From Rhizobium leguminosarum (GTDB taxonomy: Bacteria > Pseudomonadota > Alphaproteobacteria > Rhizobiales > Rhizobiaceae): DNA of 64,000 nt. The notes below the pieces were generated by a model. That model was not told where the DNA came from. It ran no database searches and saw nothing but the letters and a program-made list of their open reading frames with translations. Within the stretch, counting starts at the first letter, position 1. Each line of letters opens with the position of its first letter. The stretch lies in assembly GCF_002953715.1 (NCBI RefSeq), contig NZ_CP025015.1, positions 434,001 to 498,000 on the forward strand, in the 5' to 3' direction. The position numbers and the translations under genes are program-made. Shown one piece after another: positions 24,892 through 34,536 of the stretch.

Positions 24892-25881
24892 GTGATGGCG
24901 CGGACGGGTATGCACATGACCAAGAAGGGTTTCTCCTTCCAGGGCACTGCCGACGGCGTTCATGCCCTTAAATCGTGGATCACCCCTGAAGATGATCTTT
25001 TTCTGGTCACGCATATGGGGTTCCTGGAGATCGACCCCGAGCATTGGCATTTGGATGTCGATGGCCTCGTGGGTAACCCGACGAGATTGCATCTGTCTGA
25101 CCTTCAAGCAATGCCACAGCGCGAGTACATGTCGTTTCACGAATGCGCTGGAAGTCCGCTTGCTCCGACAGTGGCTAAACGCAGAATCGGAAATGTAGTT
25201 TGGAAAGGTGTGCCGCTGTCGCTTGTTCTGGAACGCGCAAAGATCAGCAGCCATGCGTCCTACATCTGGACTTCCGGCCTGGAGTGGGGCGAATACGCAG
25301 ATGTTGAAGAAGCCTATCAAAAAGACCTGCCGATAGCCAAAGCACTTGCAGAAGAGGTTATCCTCGCGCTTGAGATCAACGGTCGGCCACTCACTCCAGA
25401 GCGCGGAGGACCGGTTCGATTGGTCGTGCCAGGTTGGTATGGCACAAACTCCGTAAAATGGGTTGGTTCGATCACGGCTGCGGATCGGCGCGCAAGCGGC
25501 GCCTATACGACGCGCTTTTATAATGAGCCCACCGCGTCGGGAACGAAGCCGGTTTGGGGCGTCGCCCCGGAGTCCGTTATCGTATCGCCGTCCCCAAATG
25601 ATCTGCTGTCAGCGGACATGCCAACGAAAATATGGGGCTGGGCTTGGGGAGATCGCCAGATCTCCAGCGTGGAGGTCAGCGTGGACGGTGGAGGCTCGTG
25701 GCGGACTGCCTCAGTAGGGCCGCGCGAGGGAAGAAGTTGGCAGCGGTTCGAGTTGCCGTGGACCCCTACATCAGGCCAGAATATCTTGCTATGTCGGTGC
25801 ACGGATGAATTTGGGGAGGGACAGCCGCTGACTGACGCGAGAAATGCGGTGCACACGGTTCAAGTTGACGTTGATCCTTGA
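24892..25881 (+). CDS. Sulfite-oxidase-family molybdopterin enzyme
   Basis: A 329-residue protein (GTG 24892 or ATG 24895). The molybdopterin domain shows YMSFHECAGSPLAPTVAKRR with the molybdenum-ligand cysteine, and PERGGPVRLVVPGWYGTNSV with KWVGSI; a C-terminal Ig-like dimerisation domain (KIWGWAWGDRQISSVEVSV) follows. There is no heme domain and no Tat signal, so it appears cytoplasmic, unlike most bacterial sulfite dehydrogenases. Coupling to a nitrilase gene is unusual. It could oxidise sulfite or another small substrate freed by the PLP enzyme. Confidence 0.8.
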   Translation: MMARTGMHMTKKGFSFQGTADGVHALKSWITPEDDLFLVTHMGFLEIDPEHWHLDVDGLVGNPTRLHLSDLQAMPQREYMSFHECAGSPLAPTVAKRRIGNVVWKGVPLSLVLERAKISSHASYIWTSGLEWGEYADVEEAYQKDLPIAKALAEEVILALEINGRPLTPERGGPVRLVVPGWYGTNSVKWVGSITAADRRASGAYTTRFYNEPTASGTKPVWGVAPESVIVSPSPNDLLSADMPTKIWGWAWGDRQISSVEVSVDGGGSWRTASVGPREGRSWQRFELPWTPTSGQNILLCRCTDEFGEGQPLTDARNAVHTVQVDVDP

Positions 25882-27468
25882 CCCGGAGCCCACTGCGACA
25901 TTGGGACGGGCATTCACGGACGCACGAAAAAATCGAGATTTCTCGATGAGCCAGCAGCACTACGGTCTGCCACATCGACAGGACAAGAGCTTTCCTGCGA
26001 AAGTTACGATCGGGTGGAACCGAAACGGTAGCCCGCCGTCACACCAGCCCACGCACGACAAACACCGCCCGTTGAACGGCCAGGCGATGATCGCGATCAT
26101 GCGCTGTAGATCAGCAGTTGTCGCAGCACCTGTCCGCGCTTGTCATCCAATCATTGGCGACACCAGGGCGCTTGTTTTGGAATGCGGACCGGTATCGTCA
26201 TCATGGCCATCCGTCTTTCCCCTAGTCATCACTGGGTGCATTTCGTTTGTGACTTGATTGAGAAAACCATGCGCAAGAGCCCTCACTCCTGCCAAATCTG
26301 GGTGGTTCGCTGCGACGACCTCTTCGCCGATGTACTCGGATTACCTACAATCTGGAAACCTCATTCGTACGCCGATTGTGAGCAATATGGGGCCTTACGA
26401 ACACGCCTCGCTTTCTGTCACTCGCAAAGAAATTATGAAAAATGACCGGTATTTTTCTCGACATCGGCGAATGTGCATCGGCTCGTGGCTGCCATAGGGG
26501 GTATGATATTAGTCGGCCGTACCTTTGCTGAATCTGCTGCGCTGTTCACCGCCGTAGGTGCGTAACCGCCGGCGCGATAGTCTAACGTGGCGCGCCCAAC
26601 GATTCTCGCGGCGGCAATTACGTTCGTCGAATGTGCACGAATAGTAGCTGACCCTGCTACCTCATCGGGAAGACCGGATTGTCGGGAAAACCTCTCGCCT
26701 CCCAAGGCAGCGTGGTTGTCGTCGAACTTGTTTCGACGGCAGCCACGTGTTGTGGCTATGAGACCGCCTGTGTCGCGGGGATAAAAGTCAATGGTCCGGG
26801 AGCGAGCGCCGGTGACTGGCGCGATAAGAATGCCGTTCGTTTTTGCTTTGCGGTGTGTCGCTCGCCCAGCGAAACTAGTCGGATCCACCGCAAGGGAGCC
26901 AGGATGTCATCGTTTCCGACCTGCCGAGAACGCTTTTTTGTGCCGGTCGAATATAATGGTGGCCCGAGTAAACCGACTTCGGCGTAACCGGTGTTCTTCC
27001 CACGCGTTCTCCTGTCAGCGATCTGTGTTCGACCTTCAATACAAGAGCGATGGAAGTGTCTCCTTCGAGACTCCGATTCTACCAATAAATTCAACTCACT
27101 GGCGATCGGCGCGATGGTGACGAAATACTCAATCCGACCAACATTTCGGAGTTGTCAGATAGAGGGGAACTTTTCGTGCTGCTTGAGGGAGTCATAGCCG
27201 TACGTGACCACTTCGAGCTTTGGCCATCACCAACAGAGATTGTCAGCTCGAACATTCGCGGACTCAATCAAACCTTCAGCGTGTATGCGCAATACTATGT
27301 CATTTCGAGTTTTGTAGTCGATTGCTAAGGTATAAATCTACGCTTGTGCGATTGGCCAAATATATAAAAAAATATATTATTGCTATATATTGATCTATGG
27401 CGGAGCGCCGTCTAGACCTGCTCAACACGCGCCAGGGGGACTACCCTGGTCAGCGACGGGAGGCCTAG
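25882..27468. other. Long gene-poor region
   Basis: Nearly 1.6 kb where no frame combines a start, a ribosome site and a recognisable family. Short frames overlap on both strands, as expected of decayed sequence. An AT-rich block at 27357-27395 (ATATATAAAAAAATATAT) precedes the DegT-like remnant and resembles the block at 35900-35945. A small hairpin CAGGG-N6-CCCTG lies at about 27431-27446. Confidence 0.45.
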
Positions 27469-28173
27469 ATGAACCGACGTGACAAAATGCATCCAAACAA
27501 AGCCAGGCGCGATAGCCCGGAAATGAGGCTCGCCTTCCTCGATGGCGTACGTGTGGTTGCTCCACGGGGTGCTATACGCTGTCCGGCCGCACGGAACGAC
27601 CATGTGAATGCGCTTCGCGAAGTCGCAGATAGCGGAAGATACTATCGGGTTAACCCTCCCGTGGTGACCGGCATGGAGCCGAGCCTTGAAAAATTGCCGA
27701 CATTGCAACAACCATCTGCCAAACACGAGGCAAGCATAGGCCTGGGCCTAACCAAGGCACTTCTCGCCACCAGCCACGAACCGGAACGAATGGGCCAGGT
27801 CACATGGTTTTCAAAATCTGAACTTGTCTTTGATTGCGCTGGAGGTGATTCTGACAACGGCGAAACCATCGCTACTGATGGACAAGTCGAGGCTCTCGCG
27901 AACCGCGGATACTTCAACACCCCCGATGCCTATTATCGGTTGGTTGATAGGAATAGCCGATCGGAAAAATTGCTCATTGACGATGAGGCCGACACACGTC
28001 CACCAAAGAACTATCATGAACATGTTGATTTCGAAAACTGCCACCACATTGATGGCACTTGCGGGCCCTGGAGACACGGTTCGCTTAAAGCCGGCCGCTT
28101 ACGCGAAATACGACAGGCGGTAGACATCGGACCAGCGCGCCATCCCGACGCAGCCTTGTGCCTATGGCATTGA
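27469..28173 (+). pseudogene. DegT-family aminotransferase N-terminal duplicate, degraded
   Basis: The first ~65 residues (GRYYRVNPPVVTGMEPSLEK and the preceding DHVNALREVADS) align with the start of the intact DegT gene at 34.5-35.8 kb, where GRYHRVNHPIVSGLEESLAR is found. Beyond that point the match ends and the remaining ~170 residues have no recognised family. The conserved PLP-binding part is missing, so the product would not be an aminotransferase. The start codon ATG 27469 and its GGGAGG leader are still present. Confidence 0.6.
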
Positions 28174-28378
28174 AATTAGTGGCAGAATGCGATAGCTGCC
28201 AATTACGGCCGCGGCTGTAATACAGGTGGTTGATGCCGTATCTGGTTCGGGCGGGAAACGCGGTGCCGGTATTGGAAGGGCCGACTAGTTCGACCTTTAA
28301 TTCGAAGCGACCGTCCGGTCTCAATGCAAGAAGCTCCTGTAGGGTCCTTGAAGGATATCGACAGAGGAAAACTATCAA

Positions 28379-29092
28379 ATGCGGTGTTGCAAAAACGCGC
28401 CCCGACGTCCTGGGGTTGACCCAAATTTTTCTACTGAACCAGAACCGGCAAAGGCCGATATTGCCTACGATGCTATTCGACAAATTCTCCACAGTAACGG
28501 TCGTGTGCCGGGACAACATCTCAGGGAACAGGATCTAGCGTCTAAGCTCGATCTTGGTCGAACGCCAGTTCGCGAAGCGCTTCAGCGGCTTGCAGCTGAA
28601 GGGAAGATCCAATACATCCCTCAAAGAGGCTTTTTCACGAGGCCGATGTCGGAAAGAACTCTGTTAGATTTGTATGTTGTCGGACCTGAGATCCTGATCT
28701 CGGCGTTAAATCGAATGCGGCCGCAGGTCCCAGAGGGCTGGACCGTGACGGATAAATTGTCCCCTGACGAGCTTGCCTTAAGGGCAGAAGCGATATTCAC
28801 TAAAATCGCCCAAGACGCATCAAATTGTGAGGCTTGCAAAATCGTCCACCGATTCTGTTTTTGCACTCACCCTCTGCGAATGGAAATAACTGCGTCGGAA
28901 CTTCGGCCCGCGTTTGTCGAAAGCCTCGAGAAGCTAATTGCCGCAATGTCTGAACTAGGCACGGCAACGACCCTGGTGGAGTCCGCGTTGATGAACCACC
29001 TTGATCTAGAACAGGGTGCCGTCTCTAGGATTGTACAAGAGGTGAACGAACGTGGATTAACAGGTTTTCCGGGGCCCGCGAAAACTTTGTGA
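28379..29092 (+). CDS. GntR/FadR-family transcriptional regulator
   Basis: A 237-residue regulator from ATG 28379 (AGAGGA upstream). The winged helix at residues ~25-95 shows LREQDLASKLDLGRTPVREA followed by LQRLAAEGKIQYIPQRGFF. The C-terminal effector domain (residues ~100-230) is helical and contains several cysteines (DASNCEACKIVHRFCFC), which is unusual for the FCD group and could bind metal. The flanking genes are degraded, so its target is not evident. Confidence 0.75.
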   Translation: MRCCKNAPRRPGVDPNFSTEPEPAKADIAYDAIRQILHSNGRVPGQHLREQDLASKLDLGRTPVREALQRLAAEGKIQYIPQRGFFTRPMSERTLLDLYVVGPEILISALNRMRPQVPEGWTVTDKLSPDELALRAEAIFTKIAQDASNCEACKIVHRFCFCTHPLRMEITASELRPAFVESLEKLIAAMSELGTATTLVESALMNHLDLEQGAVSRIVQEVNERGLTGFPGPAKTL

Positions 29093-29274
29093 CATCGTAT
29101 AGCGTCATCTCGACGAATCCTAATCAACGAACCTGAAGGATCTTGTCGAGTGCCGCGCATATCTGCGACTGCTGCGGGCCCAAAAGCCGACGTCGGCATT
29201 ACCTACCAGCATTTTAATTATGTTGCCAAATCAAAGAGGCTGCCACCATCCCTTCAGCATTCCAGAATACAGCG

Positions 29275-30046
29275 TTGGCAAAGCGAAAGTTGCTCGTGTC
29301 CTATCGGGCAACGCCCTCCGCAGGTTTCCATTTGCCGCGGCTTGCCCAGGCCAGCTATGATGATCGAGCGACGTTTTCAGCCGAAGTCTCAAAAGACATT
29401 GTGCCAAAGATAATAACAGCCAGCGGGATCGAAGCTGCGACCTTGAGGACAGAGGTTACGCCAGGCGGGTATCGCCTCAAAACCAATGCATCGCTTCAGA
29501 CCGAGGGTGATCTCGATGACGCCGCGGCGGATCGACTTGCCGGCTCCCTAGGCTACGTCTTCCGCCAATATCGTCCTTGCATCTCACCTCAACGACACGG
29601 CAGGTAAGACGGGCCTTGTTTTCGTGCGGTTTCCGCAAGGCAGCCTTAGCGCCACCGTCGCGCAGAGATTCTTTGAGGCAGCGGACGCACCGAAAAACGG
29701 CTTGGGCGGCGGATATGGCGTAGTCGGTGACGAGCAGATCTTCCTTAATGCAACGAATTCCGAAGGAAAGCCTTATAGCGGACTCGATGACGCAAGCTTC
29801 CAAGACGGATTGAGACGCGCAGCCGTATCGTTTGGCGGCCCCAAACCAATGGTTTCTTCCCTCGGCAATGCGACCGCGCGCTTTATTGGGAATGATTGGC
29901 AGAGGTCAACAAGAGGCGAGTGCTATCAAACTTTGCTCGGTGGATCGGACGGCGAGTTAGTGAGAAAGCTGGACGAGATCAGCAGGTGTTATGCATTCCT
30001 CCTCGCGAAGACAGCCGACAGCAAGGGCTGGGCCAAAGATGAATAA
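29275..30046 (+). pseudogene. Hypothetical protein with a frameshift
   Basis: Two plus-strand frames read as one protein if one base is restored near 29570: the first ends ADRLAGSLGYVFRQY, the second continues VLASHLNDTAGKTGLVFVRF and runs to KTADSKGWAKDE at 30046. Together ~255 residues, rich in small residues, without a signal peptide or known motif. I do not recognise the family. The start is uncertain (TTG 29275 shown). Confidence 0.4.
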
Positions 30047-30386
30047 GGGCTGGACGAGGACCTACGCTCAAGTCGCTTAGCGGGTCAGATGGCATTTCGC
30101 GAGACGGATCTCGCAGTCGACACGATTTTGAGGATCGTACGCCGGCCACCTGGGGCCGCGCCGGAGAAAATCTCACTGCTGCAATGCTCAAGAAATTGAA
30201 GACGGCTTAATCCTGCTATGGTTCTAGAATATCTTAGCGCGGCGATTTTCAATGCTTGAGTGGTTACCATCTTTGCCCGATCTGGTCAGACATTCGGTTC
30301 GCAAGCGGCCGGGATTGCGGCATCGCGGTAGCTGAAACTGATGGCGTCTGATCGCCGTTGGAACAAATGAGAGTCGTCCAACATCG
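30047..30386. other. Gene-free stretch
   Basis: About 340 bases between the frameshifted hypothetical gene and the convergent exported-protein gene. Nothing assignable. Confidence 0.4.
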
Positions 30387-31469
30387 CTATTCAAAGCGTT
30401 CGATATTGGTGCGGATCGCATCACCAGCCACCGATTTTACATTCGACGGAGGATTGCCAGGACGAGCCGTGCCGCAGGGAGTCCTTATCTCGCCGGAAAG
30501 GTACTGGCCGCTGTTGCAGGGCAGCATGTTGACGTCGAGAAAGTCGCTCCTCTTCAGGGAGTTCTGATACGCTACAACTTCTTTTATCGACATCGGGGTC
30601 GAGAAGATCGTCGCTCCCTCAAATCCCGGCAACGCCTCTATTGGCTCAATCATGGGCGACGCCTGACCGGGCGCGGCTGCAGCGCCAATAACCCATGGTC
30701 CAACCGATCCGAAAATCACGGATTTCGGACGATCGGCTGGCGTACCAGAGCTGAAAGGAGAATGCGGAAACCCACTGTCGAGCACTGCCTCATCCCATTG
30801 GTAAGCTGTAAAAGCTAGAAAATAGGTATACGGCGCAAAACGGTCGATGCGCACTTTGCCGTCTGGAGTAAAGGTATAGTAAATCCACTCTGTGCCGGAG
30901 AATGCCCCTGTTGGCCCCACGACGTTCAAATCCCAGGGCTTCTGCCACCATGCAATAGACGCCATGTCGCTTTGAAGCAGGCTTTTCGCAAAAGACCACT
31001 TTTGACCATTCGGATTGGGCGTGGCTCCCAACGCGAATGATAGGTAAGCATCGTTCGAATTAGAACTTAGAAGCGATAGGGCGCTACCGCCATTAGGAGC
31101 GGTATTTTCACGGGTCTTTTCGACCAAAAGGACAGTGAACCCCGTGTCCGGTCTGATCGACGCGCTTTGACTAGTCACGATTGACGCGTGCGGTGGAAAG
31201 TTGAAGGAAGTCTTGTTGGTATAGAAGTCAAATGCCTGCCTCGTATCTTCGGGCACCGGATAATCCGCTTCTGCCGCCGAGTCGTGGATGTACAGCTTTG
31301 GAAATTCCCCGAAAATTGGCACTACCTTCGGTGTGAGCGTCTGAGATACTTTGTCCGACGCGCTTCTAAGACAATTGGCTTCATTGGTGCATGATGCCCC
31401 TTGCCCTTCGCCAGCGACAAGACAGCCCAGCGTGGAAAACAATAGGAAGAATTTCATTCCATTATTCAT
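30387..31469 (-). CDS. Exported hypothetical protein
   Basis: A 360-residue protein with an N-terminal signal peptide (MKFFLLFSTLGCLVAGEGQG; starts at ATG 31469 or 31457). The Cys in LGCLVAG could also act as a lipoprotein site. The mature protein has Cys pairs near both ends and many aromatic residues (SIAWWQKPWDLNVVGPTGAF, GTEWIYYTFTPDGKVRIDR). I do not recognise a family. It lies directly downstream of a secreted phosphodiesterase gene on the same strand, 37 bases away, suggesting co-expression and a shared extracytoplasmic task. Confidence 0.6.
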   Translation of the reverse strand: MNNGMKFFLLFSTLGCLVAGEGQGASCTNEANCLRSASDKVSQTLTPKVVPIFGEFPKLYIHDSAAEADYPVPEDTRQAFDFYTNKTSFNFPPHASIVTSQSASIRPDTGFTVLLVEKTRENTAPNGGSALSLLSSNSNDAYLSFALGATPNPNGQKWSFAKSLLQSDMASIAWWQKPWDLNVVGPTGAFSGTEWIYYTFTPDGKVRIDRFAPYTYFLAFTAYQWDEAVLDSGFPHSPFSSGTPADRPKSVIFGSVGPWVIGAAAAPGQASPMIEPIEALPGFEGATIFSTPMSIKEVVAYQNSLKRSDFLDVNMLPCNSGQYLSGEIRTPCGTARPGNPPSNVKSVAGDAIRTNIERFE

Positions 31470-31505
31470 CAAAACAATCCCGTTTTTGGAAGCGGAGGTC
31501 TTGCG

Positions 31506-32714
31506 CTAGCGCGTGAGCTCGGTGGTGTTGCGGCGCCCTATCTGGCGCAACATATCGCCGACTACGTCGGGCCAATCAGTGGTGATAAGATTGGTACGAT
31601 TGACGATCGCCATCTCCGGATCTCCTCGGTAATCTGGTACGATCCCTCGTTGAGCGGTCGATTTCGGATCCGTGTTGTGGTCGAAGCAGCATTTTCCGGC
31701 GCTGTTGGCGACGCCCTCTGGAAAATAGTTACTTTCGTGATAGGTGGCGAAGCCCTGCTTCTGGTCGATATAGTCGAAATATGCCTGCAGACCGTCACCT
31801 TTATAGAATTGGTTCATTTCAAACTGAATGGAGAACGGCGCCACATTCCATTGATCGTAGATTGAGTCCTCGTGGGGATCGTAGCTGGAATCCTTCACAT
31901 TCTCGTCATCCGGGTTTTCGACGACAATTAGCCCGCCAACGAGGTTGGGGTCGTAGGTCGTCCGATTTAAAATCGTGCCGACATCCACCGCATCCTTTGC
32001 TTTGAGCTTGAATACAACGGCTTTGCTGAGTTTCGCATTTCCCTTGGTCGCGAGAATGTCAAGGCAGCGTTGCATGAGCTCGATGGAATCAGTAGGGTCC
32101 TGATCATCGACTGCCGCCTTGATATCGACGATCATCACGTAGCCATGACCATCATCGGAGACATATTGGGCGAGTAGATCGAGCGCGGCAGAGAACGTTA
32201 GGAACTTCGCCTTTCGCCCTTGTGAATCCGTAAAAACGCGGCCATGTCGGTCCCGTAGATCGGCCTGTCGTAGCTGCGAAAAGTTCTGATTATATAATAG
32301 GCCGCTTCCAGTTGACTCGCGCTCAATCCTGTAGTCGTGAGATAGAACGACTTCATTGTCAGCGGTGAAGCGGGCATCGACTTCCACGCTCTCGATCTGC
32401 GAATTCCAGGCGTCTTGCAAGGCATAGGCTGAATTCTCGGGATAGATCTCCCAAGATCCGCGGTGCGCAGATAGCAGGACCAAGTCATCGTCGGGTTTCG
32501 GCAGCTTAAACATGTTTCTTGTAATCGCACTTACAAGATATGGTGAAGGCTTTACCGGAAGCAGCGCCTCTGCTTCGGCACAGGATGGAATAGCGAAAGC
32601 AAAAAAAGAAGTCAAAATGAGCGATGCCCGCAGATCCCGTCGGCCGCCGAGGTAACCAAAACGCGAGGCGTAAGAATTTAGGATCGCTGATGCTACGTTG
32701 TTGCTGGTGTGCAT
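31506..32714 (-). CDS. Secreted glycerophosphodiester phosphodiesterase-family protein
   Basis: A 402-residue protein with a long N-terminal signal (hydrophobic ASLILTSFFAFAIPSCAEA, residues ~29-47). The GDPD active site is recognisable: LLSAHRGSWEIYPENSAYAL with the His-Arg and Glu, VEVDARFTADNEVVLSHDY with Glu/Asp and the second His, and VMIVDIKA further on. It probably hydrolyses a glycerophospho- or sugar-phosphodiester outside the membrane. Related enzymes handle phospholipid head groups or opine phosphodiesters; the substrate here is unknown. It heads a two-gene set with the exported protein at 30387. Confidence 0.75.
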   Translation of the reverse strand: MHTSNNVASAILNSYASRFGYLGGRRDLRASLILTSFFAFAIPSCAEAEALLPVKPSPYLVSAITRNMFKLPKPDDDLVLLSAHRGSWEIYPENSAYALQDAWNSQIESVEVDARFTADNEVVLSHDYRIERESTGSGLLYNQNFSQLRQADLRDRHGRVFTDSQGRKAKFLTFSAALDLLAQYVSDDGHGYVMIVDIKAAVDDQDPTDSIELMQRCLDILATKGNAKLSKAVVFKLKAKDAVDVGTILNRTTYDPNLVGGLIVVENPDDENVKDSSYDPHEDSIYDQWNVAPFSIQFEMNQFYKGDGLQAYFDYIDQKQGFATYHESNYFPEGVANSAGKCCFDHNTDPKSTAQRGIVPDYRGDPEMAIVNRTNLITTDWPDVVGDMLRQIGRRNTTELTR

Positions 32715-33048
32715 AAGGTTTCAGAACCTTTCGATGAGAATTTGGGTAGCTCGCTAGTTGTACGGCCTGTTCCTGGGGCTTTTTGCAACAGCACGAACCG
32801 CCTCAGCAGTGGCTAAGGCCTGGGCTGGGAACGAAAGAGGGGAGATGCCCTCGCTGCGCGATGGGATTTGTTAGCCGACCGCCGGGTTCACCCCTTGCTC
32901 TATGGCTGTAATAACAGGCTGTCCGACATCAAGACGATCCATAAAAGCGGCGCCCAACAAAGGCGTTGCGTTGCCGGGTTGCGACATAGCGTGCTCAAAG
33001 GTTGAGAGAGTTTCGGTGAAAGCAGCTTGGAGCTCGGCACGATCATTT
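32715..33048. other. Gene-free stretch
   Basis: About 330 bases between the phosphodiesterase start and the acetyltransferase stop, both minus strand. It should hold the phosphodiesterase promoter; no clear element was identified. Confidence 0.4.
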
Positions 33049-33570
33049 TCATCCTGGTGCAGCGGTTCTCAGGTGAGGAGGCGTTGGCAGGGTTTTCACC
33101 ATCAAAGCTGCTGCGCCATGGGGTGTTTGGACGCAATCAATTGCCTGCCAGCCGCTCTTTTCGTAAAGAACACGCGCGTCCTCCGTTATCAAGAAAAGGC
33201 TTTTGTAGCCGAGGCGCGATGCTTCGTGCTCCAGCCGCTCGATCAACAAGGTGGCTATCCCTTTCTTGCGGTGAAATGGATGGACAAAGAGCGACTTAAG
33301 CCACGGGGATAGATGAGATTTTCCATCGAAATCACGATCAGCCAACGTGACCATCCCAACCGGCAATGCGTTTTCAATGGCAATCAATGTTAGCGGTATC
33401 GAATTTTTTGTTGCTGCTTCAAACTCGCCCCGCGTTTGTTCGTACGAGCCATTTGATTGACAACCCCATTGTCCGAAAGTCCAACTTGCGCAAATCGAAA
33501 TGAATTTCGGAAGTCTTTCTAGGTACTCGATCGTTACCGGAGTTGCAGCTACCATTGGTTTCGCGGTCAT
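33049..33570 (-). CDS. GNAT-family N-acetyltransferase
   Basis: A 173-residue protein from ATG 33570 (GGAG five bases before; the open frame to 33696 is probably leader). The acetyl-CoA fold is marked by LFVHPFHRKKGIATLLIERL (motif A with the pyrophosphate loop) and SLFLITEDARVLYEKSGWQA (motif B). The substrate is not predictable. It follows a HAD phosphatase and a DegT aminotransferase gene on the same strand, so it may N-acetylate an amino sugar or aminocyclitol (inference). Confidence 0.75.
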   Translation of the reverse strand: MTAKPMVAATPVTIEYLERLPKFISICASWTFGQWGCQSNGSYEQTRGEFEAATKNSIPLTLIAIENALPVGMVTLADRDFDGKSHLSPWLKSLFVHPFHRKKGIATLLIERLEHEASRLGYKSLFLITEDARVLYEKSGWQAIDCVQTPHGAAALMVKTLPTPPHLRTAAPG

Positions 33571-33724
33571 AGTATCTCCATTCTTCTGGCGGGCCGAGCA
33601 ATCGAGCGAGGATCGGTCAATTTGAGGTGAAGCCCGTGCACCAACCGATGCTATCGGATCCCACGATATATCCTGGACGGTGACGCTGCGATTCAAGACG
33701 CTTCGCCTGAGCGCAACTGCGTGA

Positions 33725-34396
33725 TCACAAAGCTGCTAAGATTTGTGGCAACGCCGTCATGCGGCTAAACAGCTTTGTGGCACCTGCCTCCATCAGTTTG
33801 TCTCCATGCCCAGCAAGGCAATGAGAGCCACCCACGAAGCCAATCACCATCATCCCGGCTGCCACTGCCGCCTGAGTTCCAGCAACGCTGTCTTCAATAA
33901 CGAGACAACTGCCAGCCGGTGTGTTCATATTCTGTGCTGCAAACAGAAAGAGATCCGGCGCTGGCTTACCACGCGCAACTTGCGAAGCGCTGAAGACATG
34001 GGGCGAAAAGAAATCATGCAGGTCTGTGACTTTAAGAGCCAAGCAGAGCTTCGCAGCATCACTGTTCGACGCCACGCACTTCCTTAAATTGATAGCTTCC
34101 AAGGTTTGCCGAACGCCGCTGGTTGCACGCAGATCACGAGCATATCGATTTGCAACTTCGGCCATCACACGTTCATGATGATCCTCCGGTAGGCGCAAGC
34201 CGCCCTCGGATTCTATGACTGAATAACTTTGCTGGTCAGTCATTCCTATGAAGCGATCGTTATACTCTTCAGCGGATATGATATAGCCACATTTCGCCAA
34301 AGCTTCGATGTGCACCCTGGTTGCGATAAGCTCGCTATCGACGAGAACCCCGTCGCAGTCGAAGATCAGTAATTCCGGACTTTTTGAAAAAGACAT
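33725..34396 (-). CDS. HAD-family hydrolase (beta-phosphoglucomutase-like phosphatase)
   Basis: A 223-residue HAD protein starting at ATG 34396. Motif I LLIFDCDGVLVDSELIAT (nucleophile Asp and general acid), motif II CVASNSD, motif III lysine in QVARGKPAPDLFLFAA and motif IV VIEDSVAGTQAAVAAGM are all present, so it should be an active phosphatase or phosphomutase acting on a sugar phosphate. It lies 140 bp behind the DegT gene on the same strand. Confidence 0.8.
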   Translation of the reverse strand: MSFSKSPELLIFDCDGVLVDSELIATRVHIEALAKCGYIISAEEYNDRFIGMTDQQSYSVIESEGGLRLPEDHHERVMAEVANRYARDLRATSGVRQTLEAINLRKCVASNSDAAKLCLALKVTDLHDFFSPHVFSASQVARGKPAPDLFLFAAQNMNTPAGSCLVIEDSVAGTQAAVAAGMMVIGFVGGSHCLAGHGDKLMEAGATKLFSRMTALPQILAAL

Positions 34397-34536
34397 ACAA
34401 GGAGTCCTCGTTGTAGAATCGCTCTGAGTTTTGTCCCAGCGCAGCTTTCAATCTTCCGGGCATTGAGCAAAGTATGATTGAAAAGGATCGGATGTTGACC
34501 ATTGCGGCACTGGGAAATTGGTGCGACGCGCGGGGC

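Noticed and set aside
26433..26888. 151-aa minus-strand frame in the gene-poor region
   Set aside because: No start signal or recognisable domain, and both strands have similar short frames.
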